Positions 18,878 through 27,906 of a stretch of 64,000 bases of DNA are shown one piece after another. This DNA comes from Sulfitobacter albidus (GTDB lineage: Bacteria > Pseudomonadota > Alphaproteobacteria > Rhodobacterales > Rhodobacteraceae). Under the pieces are notes generated by a model that did not search any database, was not told where the DNA came from, and worked only from the letters and a program-made list of their open reading frames with translations. The translations under genes and the position numbers were made by a program. The stretch lies in NCBI RefSeq assembly GCF_018200035.1, contig NZ_CP073581.1, forward strand, positions 3,377,675 to 3,441,674, in the 5' to 3' direction. The stretch's first letter is position 1. Every line of letters starts with the position of its first letter.

Positions 18878-21800
18878 ATGGCATACCAGACCCGCGGACG
18901 CGATCCGCTGCTAGACAGCAACATGAGCGAGGCCATCGAGAAACGCGGCAAGGAATTGCTGGGTGTCGTGCTGGTGGTGTTGGGCGTCATGGCCGCGATG
19001 ATGATCGGCAGCTACACGCCCGACGATCCCAACTGGATGCTGGCCACGGACGCGCCTGCGCAAAACTGGCTGGGTCGCATGGGCGCATCGCTCGCCGCGC
19101 CGCTGTTCATGATCGTGGGGTGGGGCGCGTGGGGTCTGGCCGCCGTTCTGCTGGTCTGGGGCCTGCGTTTCGTGCTGCACCGCGGTCAGGAACGCGCGAT
19201 GAGCCGGGCGATCTTTGCCCCCATCGCCGTGGCCTTTGGCGCGATCTATGCCGCGACGCTGACGCCGGGGTCTGAATGGCTTGAGACGCACAGCTTTGGT
19301 CTGGGTGGTCTGTTCGGCGATACCGTGATGGGCGTGATCCTGACGGTGCTGCCCATCGGATCAACCTTTACGATCAAGCTGATGTCGCTGCTGATGGGCG
19401 TGGGCATCGTGATCTTTGGCGCCTTTGTGCTGGGCTTTACCCGTGTTGAGCTGACGCGGTTTGGCCGCTTTCTGCTGGTGGGCACGATCATGGCCTACGC
19501 GACGCTGATGACTGTGCTGGGCCGGGGTGCTTCCGGCGCCGTGGGGGCCGCGCAGACGTTGCAGGCCAAACAGGCAGAGCGGCGCGCGCAGCGTGAGGCC
19601 TACGCCGCAGAACAGGCCGCCTATACGCAGGCCGAAGCACAAGCGGCGGCGCAGGTCCAGCCCGCCATGGCCGCCGAAGCGGCCCGCCGCCCCGCGATCA
19701 TCGCCTCCCGCGCGATGCCGATCCCCGATCCCGAACCCTTGATCGAAGAGGATCCCTATTGGGAGGACGCGCCCCTGCCAGAAGCGGAACCCAAGGCCGG
19801 GTTGTTGTCGCGTATGCCAAGCCTGATCAAACGCGCGCCCGATCCCATGCCGGAGCCCGAACTGGTTGTGGCCGAGGCGCCTGATTTCACGCCGCACGGC
19901 GACGATGTGCCCGATACAGACCGCATTAAATCCAAGATTTCGGACGTGATCCGCAACCGCGTGCGCACCACGAATGCCGTGCATACGGCTACAACCGCTC
20001 CGCTGACGCGCGGGCGCGGGCGTGGACCCGATCCGCTGGTGCTCAACACCACGCGGGCAGAGCCGCCGTTGACCGCTGCCGCCGCCGCGCCCCGCCCGGT
20101 CGAGCCGCCGCTGACGGCGCAGATCGCCGTTCCCCCCGCCCCAGCGGCGCCGCAGCCGGTGGCAAAGGTCTCCTTTGATCCGGCGCCGGTGGTGGAAGAG
20201 GATGAAGCCAACATCTTCCTCGATTCGCCGATGGAAGAAGCCGCACCGATCGCTGAGGCCCCGCGCAAACCGCTCGTGGCGGATGCGCCGCGCAAACCGG
20301 TCGTGAAGCAGCCCGCGCGCAACCCTGTCAAACCCAGCAAGCAGGCCCAGACCGAGGCGCAACCTACGCTCAGCTTTGACGATACGCATCCCGGGTTTGA
20401 ACTGCCGCCGCTGGCGCTGCTGGAAAGCCCCGAGAGCGTGCCGCGCCTGCAATTGAGCAACGAGGCGCTTGAGGAAAACGCGCGGATGCTGGAAACCGTG
20501 CTGGACGACTACGGCGTCAAGGGAGAAATCGTCGCCGTGCGCCCCGGCCCCGTCGTCACGATGTACGAACTCGAACCCGCACCGGGCCTCAAGGCGTCCC
20601 GCGTGATCGGATTGGCCGATGACATCGCCCGCTCGATGGCCGCACTCAGTGCGCGCGTCTCCACCGTGCCGGGGCGCTCTGTCATCGGGATCGAATTGCC
20701 CAACGAGAACCGCGAGAAAGTCGTGCTGCGCGAAATCCTCGCGAGCCGCGATTTCGGCGATGGCAACCAGCGCCTGCCGCTTGCCTTGGGCAAGGATATC
20801 GGTGGGGAGCCTGTGGTGGCCAACCTTGCCAAGATGCCGCACCTGCTGATTGCGGGCACGACCGGTTCGGGTAAATCCGTGGCGATCAACACCATGATCC
20901 TGAGCCTGCTCTACAAGCTGAGCCCCGAAGAATGCCGGATGATCATGATCGACCCCAAGATGCTGGAGCTTAGCGTCTATGACGGCATCCCGCATCTGCT
21001 GAGCCCCGTCGTGACGGACCCCAAGAAGGCGCTTGTCGCGCTGAAATGGACCGTGGGCGAGATGGAGGACCGCTACCGCAAGATGTCCAAGATGGGCGTG
21101 CGCAATATCGAAGGCTACAACGGACGCGTGGCCGAAGCGCTGGCCAAGGGCGAGAATTTCGAGCGGACCGTGCAAACCGGATTTGACGAGGATACCGGTG
21201 AGCCGATTTTCGAGACCGAAGAGAACACGCCGGTCAAATTGCCCTATATCGTCGTCATCGTGGACGAGATGGCCGACCTGATGATGGTCGCGGGCAAGGA
21301 GATCGAGGCGTGCATCCAGCGTCTGGCGCAGATGGCGCGGGCGTCCGGCATCCACCTCATCATGGCCACGCAGCGCCCGTCGGTCGATGTGATCACCGGC
21401 ACGATCAAGGCGAACTTCCCCACGCGGATCTCGTTCCAGGTCACGTCGAAGATCGACAGCCGCACCATCCTGGGCGAAATGGGCGCCGAGCAACTGCTGG
21501 GCATGGGCGACATGCTGTACATGGCCGGCGGATCCAAGATCGTGCGCTGCCACGGGCCGTTCGTGAGCGATGAGGAAGTCGAGGAAATCGTCAACCACCT
21601 CAAGCAATTCGGCGAGCCCGACTACGTCAGCGGCGTTGTCGAAGGACCGCCCGAGGAAAAGGAAGCCGACCTTGACGCCGTGCTGGGCCTCAATACCGGT
21701 GGCAATACCGATGGCGAGGACGCGCTGTATGACACCGCCGTGCAGGTGGTGATCAAGGACCGCAAGTGCTCGACCTCCTACATCCAGCGCAAGCTTGCCA

Positions 21801-21910
21801 TCGGCTACAACAAGGCCGCGCGACTGGTCGAGCAGATGGAGGACGAGGGCCTTGTCTCCCCGGCCAACCATGTGGGCAAACGCGAAATTCTCGTGCCGGA
21901 ACAAGGGTGA
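18878..21910 (+). CDS. ftsK: DNA translocase FtsK
   Basis: 1010 residues from the ATG at 18878, with GAGGA 7 bases upstream; upstream in-frame codons belong to the aminotransferase region. The N-terminal part has about four membrane helices (residues about 27-210). A long Ala/Pro/Glu-rich linker (about 230-520) follows, then the RecA-like motor with Walker [10 protein letters not shown], Walker [13 protein letters not shown] and [16 protein letters not shown]. The C-terminal gamma winged helix ([20 protein letters not shown]) reads KOPS sites. It couples chromosome dimer resolution to cell division at the septum. A strong terminator follows. Confidence 0.96.
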   Translation: MAYQTRGRDPLLDSNMSEAIEKRGKELLGVVLVVLGVMAAMMIGSYTPDDPNWMLATDAPAQNWLGRMGASLAAPLFMIVGWGAWGLAAVLLVWGLRFVLHRGQERAMSRAIFAPIAVAFGAIYAATLTPGSEWLETHSFGLGGLFGDTVMGVILTVLPIGSTFTIKLMSLLMGVGIVIFGAFVLGFTRVELTRFGRFLLVGTIMAYATLMTVLGRGASGAVGAAQTLQAKQAERRAQREAYAAEQAAYTQAEAQAAAQVQPAMAAEAARRPAIIASRAMPIPDPEPLIEEDPYWEDAPLPEAEPKAGLLSRMPSLIKRAPDPMPEPELVVAEAPDFTPHGDDVPDTDRIKSKISDVIRNRVRTTNAVHTATTAPLTRGRGRGPDPLVLNTTRAEPPLTAAAAAPRPVEPPLTAQIAVPPAPAAPQPVAKVSFDPAPVVEEDEANIFLDSPMEEAAPIAEAPRKPLVADAPRKPVVKQPARNPVKPSKQAQTEAQPTLSFDDTHPGFELPPLALLESPESVPRLQLSNEALEENARMLETVLDDYGVKGEIVAVRPGPVVTMYELEPAPGLKASRVIGLADDIARSMAALSARVSTVPGRSVIGIELPNENREKVVLREILASRDFGDGNQRLPLALGKDIGGEPVVANLAKMPHLLIAGTTGSGKSVAINTMILSLLYKLSPEECRMIMIDPKMLELSVYDGIPHLLSPVVTDPKKALVALKWTVGEMEDRYRKMSKMGVRNIEGYNGRVAEALAKGENFERTVQTGFDEDTGEPIFETEENTPVKLPYIVVIVDEMADLMMVAGKEIEACIQRLAQMARASGIHLIMATQRPSVDVITGTIKANFPTRISFQVTSKIDSRTILGEMGAEQLLGMGDMLYMAGGSKIVRCHGPFVSDEEVEEIVNHLKQFGEPDYVSGVVEGPPEEKEADLDAVLGLNTGGNTDGEDALYDTAVQVVIKDRKCSTSYIQRKLAIGYNKAARLVEQMEDEGLVSPANHVGKREILVPEQG

Positions 21911-21940
21911 TCTCAGCACCCGTCCGGTGACCTCGTGGAA

Positions 21941-21976
21941 ACGGCTCTTCCCCTTTATGCGGGAGGGGCCGTTTTT
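21941..21976 (+). terminator. Rho-independent terminator of ftsK
   Basis: A 12-bp stem pairs ACGGCTCTTCCC (21941-21952) with GGGAGGGGCCGT (21961-21972), including G-U pairs. The loop is 8 bases and is followed by TTTTT. It separates ftsK from lolA. Confidence 0.9.
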
Positions 21977-22100
21977 CTGTGGAACGCGAGGATGCCCCCA
22001 GCGTTGGGGAGGGCGACGGGCGTTTACCCGCCGAGTGCTATCGCATAACAGCCGCACGCGTCCTATGTTGGCGCAAAGAAGACGAGACAGGACACATCAC

Positions 22101-22706
22101 ATGAGACTTCTCACATCCCTCGCGCTGGGCGCCGCCGTGGCGCTGACAACCGCAACTGCTGGCTGGGCGGACAAGCTGCCGCTGGGATCGATCAGCAGCT
22201 ACCTCAACGGTCTGACCACCGCCAAGGGGGAGTTCACGCAGATCAACGGCGACGGTACGATCTCGACCGGCACGATCTATATCAAGCGTCCGGGCCGGGT
22301 GCGGTTTGAATACAACGCGCCCGAAACCGGGCTGGTCGTGGCGGGCTCGAACACCGTGGTGATCTATGACACCAAGTCGAACCAACCGCCCGAGACCTAT
22401 CCGCTGTCGCGCACGCCGCTGTCGATCATCCTTGCGCGCAATGTCGATCTGAGCCGGGCGCGTATGGTGACGGGCCACAACTTTGACGGGACGGCCACGA
22501 CCGTGACGGCGCAAGACCCCGACAACCCACAATACGGCAACATCCAGATGAAATTCACCGGCCCGCAGCCGGAGCTGCGTCAGTGGATCATCAACGACGG
22601 GAACGGCAGCCAGACCACCGTGGTTCTGGGAGAGTTGCAGAAGGGCGGCAACCTGCCCAACCGTCTGTTTGACGTGGGCAGCCCCGGATCCTCGGTCAAT
22701 CGCTGA
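22101..22706 (+). CDS. lolA: Outer-membrane lipoprotein carrier protein LolA
   Basis: 201 residues from the ATG at 22101, which has an AGGA 8 bases upstream. Signal peptide MRLLTSLALGAAVALTTAT ending before ADKLPLGSIS. The mature part has the LolA pattern: YLNGLTTAKGEFTQIN, then GTIYIKRPGRVRFEYNAPE and the DTKSNQPPETYPL region. LolA carries lipoproteins through the periplasm from LolCDE to the outer membrane. It lies directly after ftsK, a conserved neighbour in alphaproteobacteria, but behind a terminator, so it should have its own promoter in 21977-22090. Confidence 0.93.
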   Translation: MRLLTSLALGAAVALTTATAGWADKLPLGSISSYLNGLTTAKGEFTQINGDGTISTGTIYIKRPGRVRFEYNAPETGLVVAGSNTVVIYDTKSNQPPETYPLSRTPLSIILARNVDLSRARMVTGHNFDGTATTVTAQDPDNPQYGNIQMKFTGPQPELRQWIINDGNGSQTTVVLGELQKGGNLPNRLFDVGSPGSSVNR

Positions 22707-22709
22707 CGC

Positions 22710-23066
22710 TTAATCGCTCCGGTGGGACAGGATGTTCAGCGTCCGTCCCGCCGGGTCTGTGACGAAAAACCGCCGCAGCCCCCAATCGGTATCGTGCAGG
22801 GGAAGGGTGATCTGCGCACCCATGGCGACCGCGCGCGCGTGGGTTTCATCCACATCCGTGACCTCGATCGACAGGTCCGGCACCGGCGTACCGCCGCCAC
22901 CTTCGCGCACGATGCTCAGCTGCGGGGCGCAGGTGCCGGGGGCCTTGAGCGTGGTGATGAAATCCAGCTGCATCACCGTCTCAAGATCCAGCAAATCGCG
23001 GTAGAACGCAGCCACGTTATCCATATCCGTGGCCGCGATATTCGGCACGATCCGAAGAACACTCAC
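22710..23066 (-). CDS. VOC (glyoxalase/bleomycin-resistance) family protein
   Basis: 118 residues. A single VOC module with paired beta-alpha-beta-beta-beta units: VPNIAATDMDNVAAFYRDLL, DLSIEVTDVDETHARAVAMG and a terminal FFVTDPAGRTLNIL. These domains bind a metal and act on small molecules; the substrate is unknown. GTG at 23066 is the probable start because it overlaps the stop of the upstream transglycosylase gene (GTGA) and sits right before the conserved core. A longer reading would begin inside that gene. Confidence 0.85.
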   Translation of the reverse strand: MSVLRIVPNIAATDMDNVAAFYRDLLDLETVMQLDFITTLKAPGTCAPQLSIVREGGGGTPVPDLSIEVTDVDETHARAVAMGAQITLPLHDTDWGLRRFFVTDPAGRTLNILSHRSD

Positions 23067-23647
23067 CGCAGGCGGCAGGCGGCGATCTGGTCGCGGTACA
23101 TCAGCGAGCGGGCCGCGACCTTGGACGACACGCCAACCAGCCACGGCTTGCGGTTGTAGCTGGCGCGCGAAAAGCCGGTGTGCCCTTCGTGATAGGCTAG
23201 GTACTGATTGCGCGCGTCCGTGAGCGGGATACCGTTCCGCTCACGGCTGATGTTCATATACCAGCCCATGAAGTCGGTCGCGTCGCGGATATCGTCCCGC
23301 TTGGCGCTGCGGCGGCCCTGATCGGCGCGGTATTCATCCCATGTGGCGTCCAGTGCCTGAGAGTATCCGAACGCGCTTGATTGCCGCCCCATCGGGATCA
23401 CGCCCAGCACATAGCGGAACGGCGTGCGCGCGTCCGAGACGAACTTGCTTTCCTGATGTATGGTGGCCATCTGCACGTGGATGGGGACGCCCCATTTACG
23501 CTCCACATTCTTGAAGGCTCTGTGGTAATTCGGGCGCTGTTTCAGGATCGTGCAGGCATTGTCCAGATCCCGCGGAGGGGTGCTGGAGGAACCGCCACAG
23601 CTTGCCAGCAGCAGCACGATCAACATAGCGCGAAGGGGTGTTTTCAT
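23063..23647 (-). CDS. Transglycosylase SLT-domain lipoprotein
   Basis: 194 residues. A signal with lipobox LLLASCGGSSS puts the acyl-Cys at about residue 17. The SLT-like core has the catalytic Glu in MATIHQESKF, followed by SSAFGYSQALDATWDEYR and a terminal YLAYHEGHTGFSR. Such enzymes cleave peptidoglycan glycan strands to anhydro-muropeptides at the outer membrane. The VOC gene overlaps its stop, so the two are co-translated, although a functional link is not obvious. Confidence 0.88.
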   Translation of the reverse strand: MKTPLRAMLIVLLLASCGGSSSTPPRDLDNACTILKQRPNYHRAFKNVERKWGVPIHVQMATIHQESKFVSDARTPFRYVLGVIPMGRQSSAFGYSQALDATWDEYRADQGRRSAKRDDIRDATDFMGWYMNISRERNGIPLTDARNQYLAYHEGHTGFSRASYNRKPWLVGVSSKVAARSLMYRDQIAACRLR

Positions 23648-23722
23648 CTGCCTCTCGCCTCAATTTGGTTTTTTATTTTGACGCTAGTTTAGCGCAGAAA
23701 TCCGTTCCGCAACAGGGGTATC

Positions 23723-24602
23723 CTATAACAAAAACGCCAGCAGCAGCGGCAGAGCGCCGACCGACATCAGCGTCGAGATCACGACCAGCCCCGCGACCGC
23801 CTGCGCATCGGCGCCGTATTTCTCGGCCAGCAGGTAGGACGTGACGGCAACCGGGGTTGCGACCTGAAGCACCAATACGCCAAAAGCCACAGGATCGAGC
23901 GCAAACCAGCGCCCCACGCCCCAGGCGATGCCTGCACACAGCATGAGTTTGATCGCTGAAATCACCACGGCCTGCCCCACTCCGCGCGGTTTCAGCCGCG
24001 CCACGGCAACGCCCAAGGTGATCAGCATCAAGGGGATCGCCATCTGCCCGATCAGCGCTAGGGTGTTGGTCAGAAAGGCCGGTGTCTGCCAGTCCTGCCA
24101 CAGGAAAATCCCGCCCAGCACCGTCGCCCAGACCAGTGGTTCGCGCAGCACTTTCCCAAAGCTGCCAGAGCCTGCGACCAGCCAGATCCCGTAGGTAAAC
24201 GTCCAAACCGCCATGATCGCAAAGACCACGACGGCATATCCCAACCCCTCGTCGCCAAAGGCAAAAAGCGCCAGCGGCAGGCCAAGGTTTCCGGTGTTGC
24301 CAAAGATGATCGGCGCCTCATAGGTCCGCCGATCCAGCCGCCCGAGCCGTACCAATGCAGCGGCCACCAACGTGATCGCGCCGTAGGCCGCAAGCGTGGC
24401 GAGCGACAGCGCGGTCAGCGCCTGCGGCGCAATCTCGGTCCGCATGAGCGAGACAAAGATCAGGCAGGGCACCGCAAGGCTGGTCGCCAGTTGCGTGACA
24501 AAGCCGATGCGGTATTCGAATCCCAGCTTGACCCAGGCAAATCCGACGGCGGCCAGCAAGAACACGGGCGCCACGATCTCGAGCACGGTTATGGTTAAGT
24601 GC
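23723..24602 (-). CDS. AEC-family (auxin efflux carrier-like) transporter
   Basis: About 293 residues with ten hydrophobic segments. The opening VLEIVAPVFLLAAVGFAWVK and the central IIFGNTGNLGLPLALFAFG (the conserved NxGNxGxP cross-over region) define the family. Members export organic acids or unknown solutes across the inner membrane. I place the start at the GTG 24602, next to the first helix. A longer form from 24631 is possible. It is divergent from hspQ, with only 86 bases between. Confidence 0.85.
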
Positions 24603-24688
24603 ACAGTCTGTTTCCTGATTTCTACACGCATCGGTTGGACAAATTGCCCTTGTCTCAGCTACAAAGCCTCGGTAGGGGGCGCAGTGCA

Positions 24689-25015
24689 ATGATCCGAACA
24701 CGCGCGAAATATCATCTTGGCCAAGTGGTCCGTCACCGCAAGCACCCTTTTCGCGGGGTGATCTTCGATGTGGACCCTGAGTTCGCCAATACCGACGAAT
24801 GGTACGAGGCGATCCCTGAGGACAGTCGGCCCGTCAAGGACCAGCCATTCTATCACCTGCTGGCCGAAAACGATCAAAGCTATTACGTCGCCTATGTGTC
24901 AGAGCAGAATCTGGTGGCCGATTATTCCGGCGAGCCGGTGGACCATCCCGACATCCCCGACCTGTTTGGCCCGTTCGAAAACGGCGCCTACCCGCTGCAT
25001 TTTCAGCTGAACTGA
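24689..25015 (+). CDS. hspQ: Heat shock protein HspQ
   Basis: 108 residues from the ATG at 24689. Family marks are KYHLGQVVRHRKHPFRGVIF, DVDPEFANTDEWYEAIPE, QPFYHLLAENDQSYYVAYVS and the C-terminal DLFGPFENGAYPLHFQLN. HspQ enhances Lon proteolysis of some substrates and is heat-induced in E. coli. A G-rich ribosome-binding site (GGTAGGGGG) precedes the start. A set of 11-base-spaced repeats follows the stop directly. Confidence 0.93.
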   Translation: MIRTRAKYHLGQVVRHRKHPFRGVIFDVDPEFANTDEWYEAIPEDSRPVKDQPFYHLLAENDQSYYVAYVSEQNLVADYSGEPVDHPDIPDLFGPFENGAYPLHFQLN

Positions 25016-25018
25016 GCC

Positions 25019-25071
25019 GTACACGGGGCGTACACCACCTGTGCACAGGGCGTGCATACGATTTTGTACAC
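25019..25071. repeat. Helically phased GTRCAY hexamer repeats
   Basis: Five copies of GT(A/G)CA(C/T) start at 25019, 25030, 25041, 25052 and 25066. The first four are exactly 11 bases apart, about one DNA turn. The array starts 3 bases after the hspQ stop and lies before the convergent ggt gene. The spacing would suit a cooperative DNA-binding protein, but a chance tandem duplication is also possible. Confidence 0.45.
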
Positions 25072-25241
25072 GTTGGCCGGGCTGTTCGGTGAGGCTCACG
25101 GGGGCGCCGGGAGGATCGCGCCCGACAGAAACACCTCCCCGCGGAGCGGAAAGGGCCGGGGCGCAGGCAAAGGGTTTCGAAAAAGACCTGCCCCCGTAGC
25201 CAGGAACGCGAGTGCGTCCGGTGCGGCTCTTGCCAGCGCCC
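25072..25241. other. Intergenic stretch between hspQ and ggt ends
   Basis: About 170 bases between two converging genes. I see no supportable reading frame, no terminator with a T run and no RNA signature, only GC-rich sequence. Confidence 0.4.
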
Positions 25242-26816
25242 TCACATCCCCAGCGCGCAGCCGTCCTTGCGCGGATCGGACGCGCCTTCGAGCACGCCGC
25301 TGTCGTGGATCTTGATCGCCTGGGCACCGCCGATGGCGACTTGGGGGATGTCGACGGTGTGGCCCATCTCTGACAGCTCGGCGCGCACGGCGTCTGAATA
25401 GCCGCGTTCGACCTTGAGCGTGCCTGCGTCCGAAAACGCGCGCGGGGCGTCGATGGCCGCCTGCGGGTCCATGCCGAAATCACTGAGGTTGGAGGCAAAG
25501 CGCGCGTGGCCGTTGGGCTGATACGCGCCGCCCATGACGCCGAAGGGTATGGTTACGCGCCCGCCCTCGACGATCATGCCGGGGATGATCGTGTGCATGG
25601 GGCGCTTGCCGCCCTTGAGCTCATTCGGGTGGCCCGCCTCAAGCGTGAAGCCAGCGCCCCGGTTTTGCATCAGGATGCCGAATTTGTCCGACGCGATGCC
25701 GGAGCCAAAGCCGTGGAAGATCGAATAGATCAATGAGACGGCCATGCCGTCGCCGTCGACCACGGTGATATAGATCGTGTCCTTGTGCACGGCCTCCGAC
25801 ACCGCGCGGGGCGATTCCATGGCACGGGCAGGGTCGATCAGGGCCGCGAGCGCGCGGGCCGTGTCCATCGACAGCATGTGTTCAGTGCGCGTCGCGTAAT
25901 CGGCATCCGAGATAAAGCGGTCGCGCGCGTCATAGGCAAGCTTGGCCGCTTCGGCCTCGATATGCACACGCTGGGCGCCGTTCGGGTCCATCGAGGCGAT
26001 GTCGAATTGCGCGAGAATGTTGAGCATCAGGATCGCGGTGGCGCCTTGCCCGTTTGGCGGATGCTCGACCACGTCGAGATCCTTGTAGCGGCCCGCGATG
26101 GGGTCGGTGGGGGTGCAGGCGACATTTGCAAAATCCTCCGCCGTGTGTTTGCCGCCCAGCGCGGTGAGCGTCGCGATCATGTCATCGGCGATCTCACCGG
26201 TGTAGAACGCGTCGCGCCCGTCTTTGGCGATGCGGCGCAGGACTTCGGCCTGCGTGGGGGAGCGCCAGATCTGGCCTGCGGTGGGGATTTTCCCGTCGAG
26301 CAAGTAGTGCTCGCGTGCGGCACCTTGCAGCTTTTCCGTCTCAAGCGCCCAGTCAAAGGCCACGCGTGGGGCGACGGGCACGCCCGCCTCGGCGTAGTGG
26401 ATGGTAGGGGCGAGGATCGCGTCGAGGCCGATTTTGCCGACGGTGTCGGACAGGTGACAGAATGCGTCGATGGCGCCCGGTACGGTGACGGCGTGTGCGG
26501 AGTATGTGGGCACGGTCGCCTCACCCGCGTCGCGCAGCGCGCTTGCGTCCAATGCTGCCGGGCTGCGGCCGGATCCGTTGAGCGCCTGCACCGGTTTGCC
26601 GGGCTCGGACCACAGCACAAAGCAGTCGCCGCCGATCCCGGTCATCTGTGGCTCGCAGATCCCCAGAAGGACCGCGCCCGCAATGGCCGCATCCATGGCG
26701 TTGCCGCCACGCGCCAGCGTGTCGATGGCGACTTTCGCGCCCAGCGGGTGCGAGGTGGCACACATGCCGCCGGTGCTGAAAACGGGGGAACGGCCGGGAA
26801 GGTGGAAATCGCGCAT
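25242..26816 (-). CDS. Gamma-glutamyltransferase family protein (Ntn-hydrolase)
   Basis: 524 residues from the ATG at 26816. The large-subunit part has GGNAMDAAIAGAVLLGICEP and GIGGDCFVLW. Autoprocessing should occur before the threonine in HKDTIYITVVDGDGMAV (about residue 345). The usual second Thr of the TTH motif is Ile here, while the nucleophile position is kept. The small-subunit end has GVMGGAYQPNGHARF. It may hydrolyse glutathione or gamma-glutamyl amides. No clear Sec signal is seen, which is common in the YwrD-like subgroup with cytoplasmic or unclear location. Whether it acts on glutathione or on another acylated substrate is open. Confidence 0.87.
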   Translation of the reverse strand: MRDFHLPGRSPVFSTGGMCATSHPLGAKVAIDTLARGGNAMDAAIAGAVLLGICEPQMTGIGGDCFVLWSEPGKPVQALNGSGRSPAALDASALRDAGEATVPTYSAHAVTVPGAIDAFCHLSDTVGKIGLDAILAPTIHYAEAGVPVAPRVAFDWALETEKLQGAAREHYLLDGKIPTAGQIWRSPTQAEVLRRIAKDGRDAFYTGEIADDMIATLTALGGKHTAEDFANVACTPTDPIAGRYKDLDVVEHPPNGQGATAILMLNILAQFDIASMDPNGAQRVHIEAEAAKLAYDARDRFISDADYATRTEHMLSMDTARALAALIDPARAMESPRAVSEAVHKDTIYITVVDGDGMAVSLIYSIFHGFGSGIASDKFGILMQNRGAGFTLEAGHPNELKGGKRPMHTIIPGMIVEGGRVTIPFGVMGGAYQPNGHARFASNLSDFGMDPQAAIDAPRAFSDAGTLKVERGYSDAVRAELSEMGHTVDIPQVAIGGAQAIKIHDSGVLEGASDPRKDGCALGM

Positions 26817-27035
26817 GGGAGCCTCGCTGGTCTGGTCAATTGCGCAGCAACGTAGACCGGAGCGGGGGGAGTGCCAATGTGCGAAAGGAAAGTGCTCCGG
26901 CGCCACGTACTGGGTGGGGGCAATGAAACGCAGCGCCGGAGGAAGCTATATGCAGCTACAGGACCGTATATGACGGTCAAGCGTGGCAGCAATGAGACGC
27001 GGCGGCGGCGGGTTTGGGGTGTTTTCGCGGAAGGA
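26817..27035. other. Intergenic region between ggt and the anti-sigma ATPase
   Basis: 219 bases upstream of the ggt-like gene and downstream of the ATPase gene, both on the minus strand. No coding potential was found. It should hold the promoter of the gamma-glutamyltransferase gene; no distinct hexamers or hairpin terminator are evident. Confidence 0.35.
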
Positions 27036-27482
27036 TCAGCCCGAAAGAGGTAGACGCAGGGAGAGCCGGTTTTCGGCACCGATGCGGGCGTAGCGCACGT
27101 CTTGCGCCAGTGTCTGGATCATGAACCAGCCAAAGCCGCCTTCGGGCAGGGTCTGGGTGGGCAGGTCGATCTGCGGCGGCGCGCCCGCGGGGGCCTGGCC
27201 ACCGGGCATCGGCGTGCCGGGATCGCTGATCAGCAGATGCAGCCCGGCAGGGTCGCGCCGCCCCTCGACGCGGATGTCGTGCAATTCGCAGGTCTGCGCC
27301 AGTGCGTGCTCGACGATGTTGTTGAGCGCTTCGGCCAGCACCAGTTCGACAGTCCCGCTGTCGTCGGGGCTGAGCGCGAGGGGCGCGAGATGCGCCATGA
27401 CTTCGGCGAGGCCCTCGCGCACGGCGGCCTCGGACCCCGGCACCCGGACCACAAAACGGGTCTGCGGGGCGGTCTGGGTCAT
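27036..27482 (-). CDS. RsbW-like anti-sigma regulatory factor (HATPase_c domain)
   Basis: 148 residues with GHKL ATPase motifs. The N-box is in LVLAEALNNIVEHAL (residues about 47-61), the G1 box in LLISDPGTPMP, and the G2-like stretch in EGGFGWFMIQTLAQDVRY. Proteins of this type phosphorylate a STAS antagonist and bind sigma factors or other partners. The ATG at 27482 overlaps the stop of the STAS gene (ATGA), so the two are co-translated. No sigma factor or PP2C phosphatase is encoded beside it, so the target is unknown. Confidence 0.88.
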   Translation of the reverse strand: MTQTAPQTRFVVRVPGSEAAVREGLAEVMAHLAPLALSPDDSGTVELVLAEALNNIVEHALAQTCELHDIRVEGRRDPAGLHLLISDPGTPMPGGQAPAGAPPQIDLPTQTLPEGGFGWFMIQTLAQDVRYARIGAENRLSLRLPLSG

Positions 27483-27817
27483 CCGCGCAGCTCTGCCAGG
27501 GCGCCGTCGACGGTGTCGTAGACGCCAAAAACCGAATCCATGCGGGTCAGCCGGAACACCTTGTCCACGGTGGGGGTCAGCCCGGCCAGCACGAGGCGGC
27601 GATCGGGGGCCAGCGCCTTCATCGCGGCGACGATGGCGCCCAGGCCGCTGGAATCGATGAATTGCACGTGGTGCAGATCAAGAAGCACGGTTTCCCGTTC
27701 GCCTTCGGTGATGTCGCGCATGCGATCCTTGAACGACAGTGCGACGGAGGCGTCGATGCGCGGCTCCTGCACGGTGACGACTTGTAGTTGCGGTTCTTTC
27801 GAGCTGGTCAGGTCCAT
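27479..27817 (-). CDS. STAS-domain anti-sigma factor antagonist (RsbV-like)
   Basis: 112 residues from the ATG at 27817, with AGGA upstream; a longer form reads into the promoter area. The single STAS domain has the phospho-acceptor region VQFIDSSGLGAIVAAM (residues about 50-65), whose DSSG serine is the expected target of the partner kinase encoded just downstream. Together they make a minimal partner-switch module of the RsbV/RsbW type. The promoter lies in the 89 bases shared with the divergent thiolase gene. Confidence 0.88.
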   Translation of the reverse strand: MDLTSSKEPQLQVVTVQEPRIDASVALSFKDRMRDITEGERETVLLDLHHVQFIDSSGLGAIVAAMKALAPDRRLVLAGLTPTVDKVFRLTRMDSVFGVYDTVDGALAELRG

Positions 27818-27906
27818 GATACATTCCTGCAAAATTCGGATGCGATCCCTCTTAGGGGTCAAAACCTAACAACCGATAACCGGCCCCGGGCCGAGGAGGA
27901 TTTACG

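Noticed and set aside
19361..22057. 898-codon open frame antisense to ftsK
   Set aside because: Shadow frame opposite a conserved gene, low-complexity His/Arg/Gly composition, no start signal.
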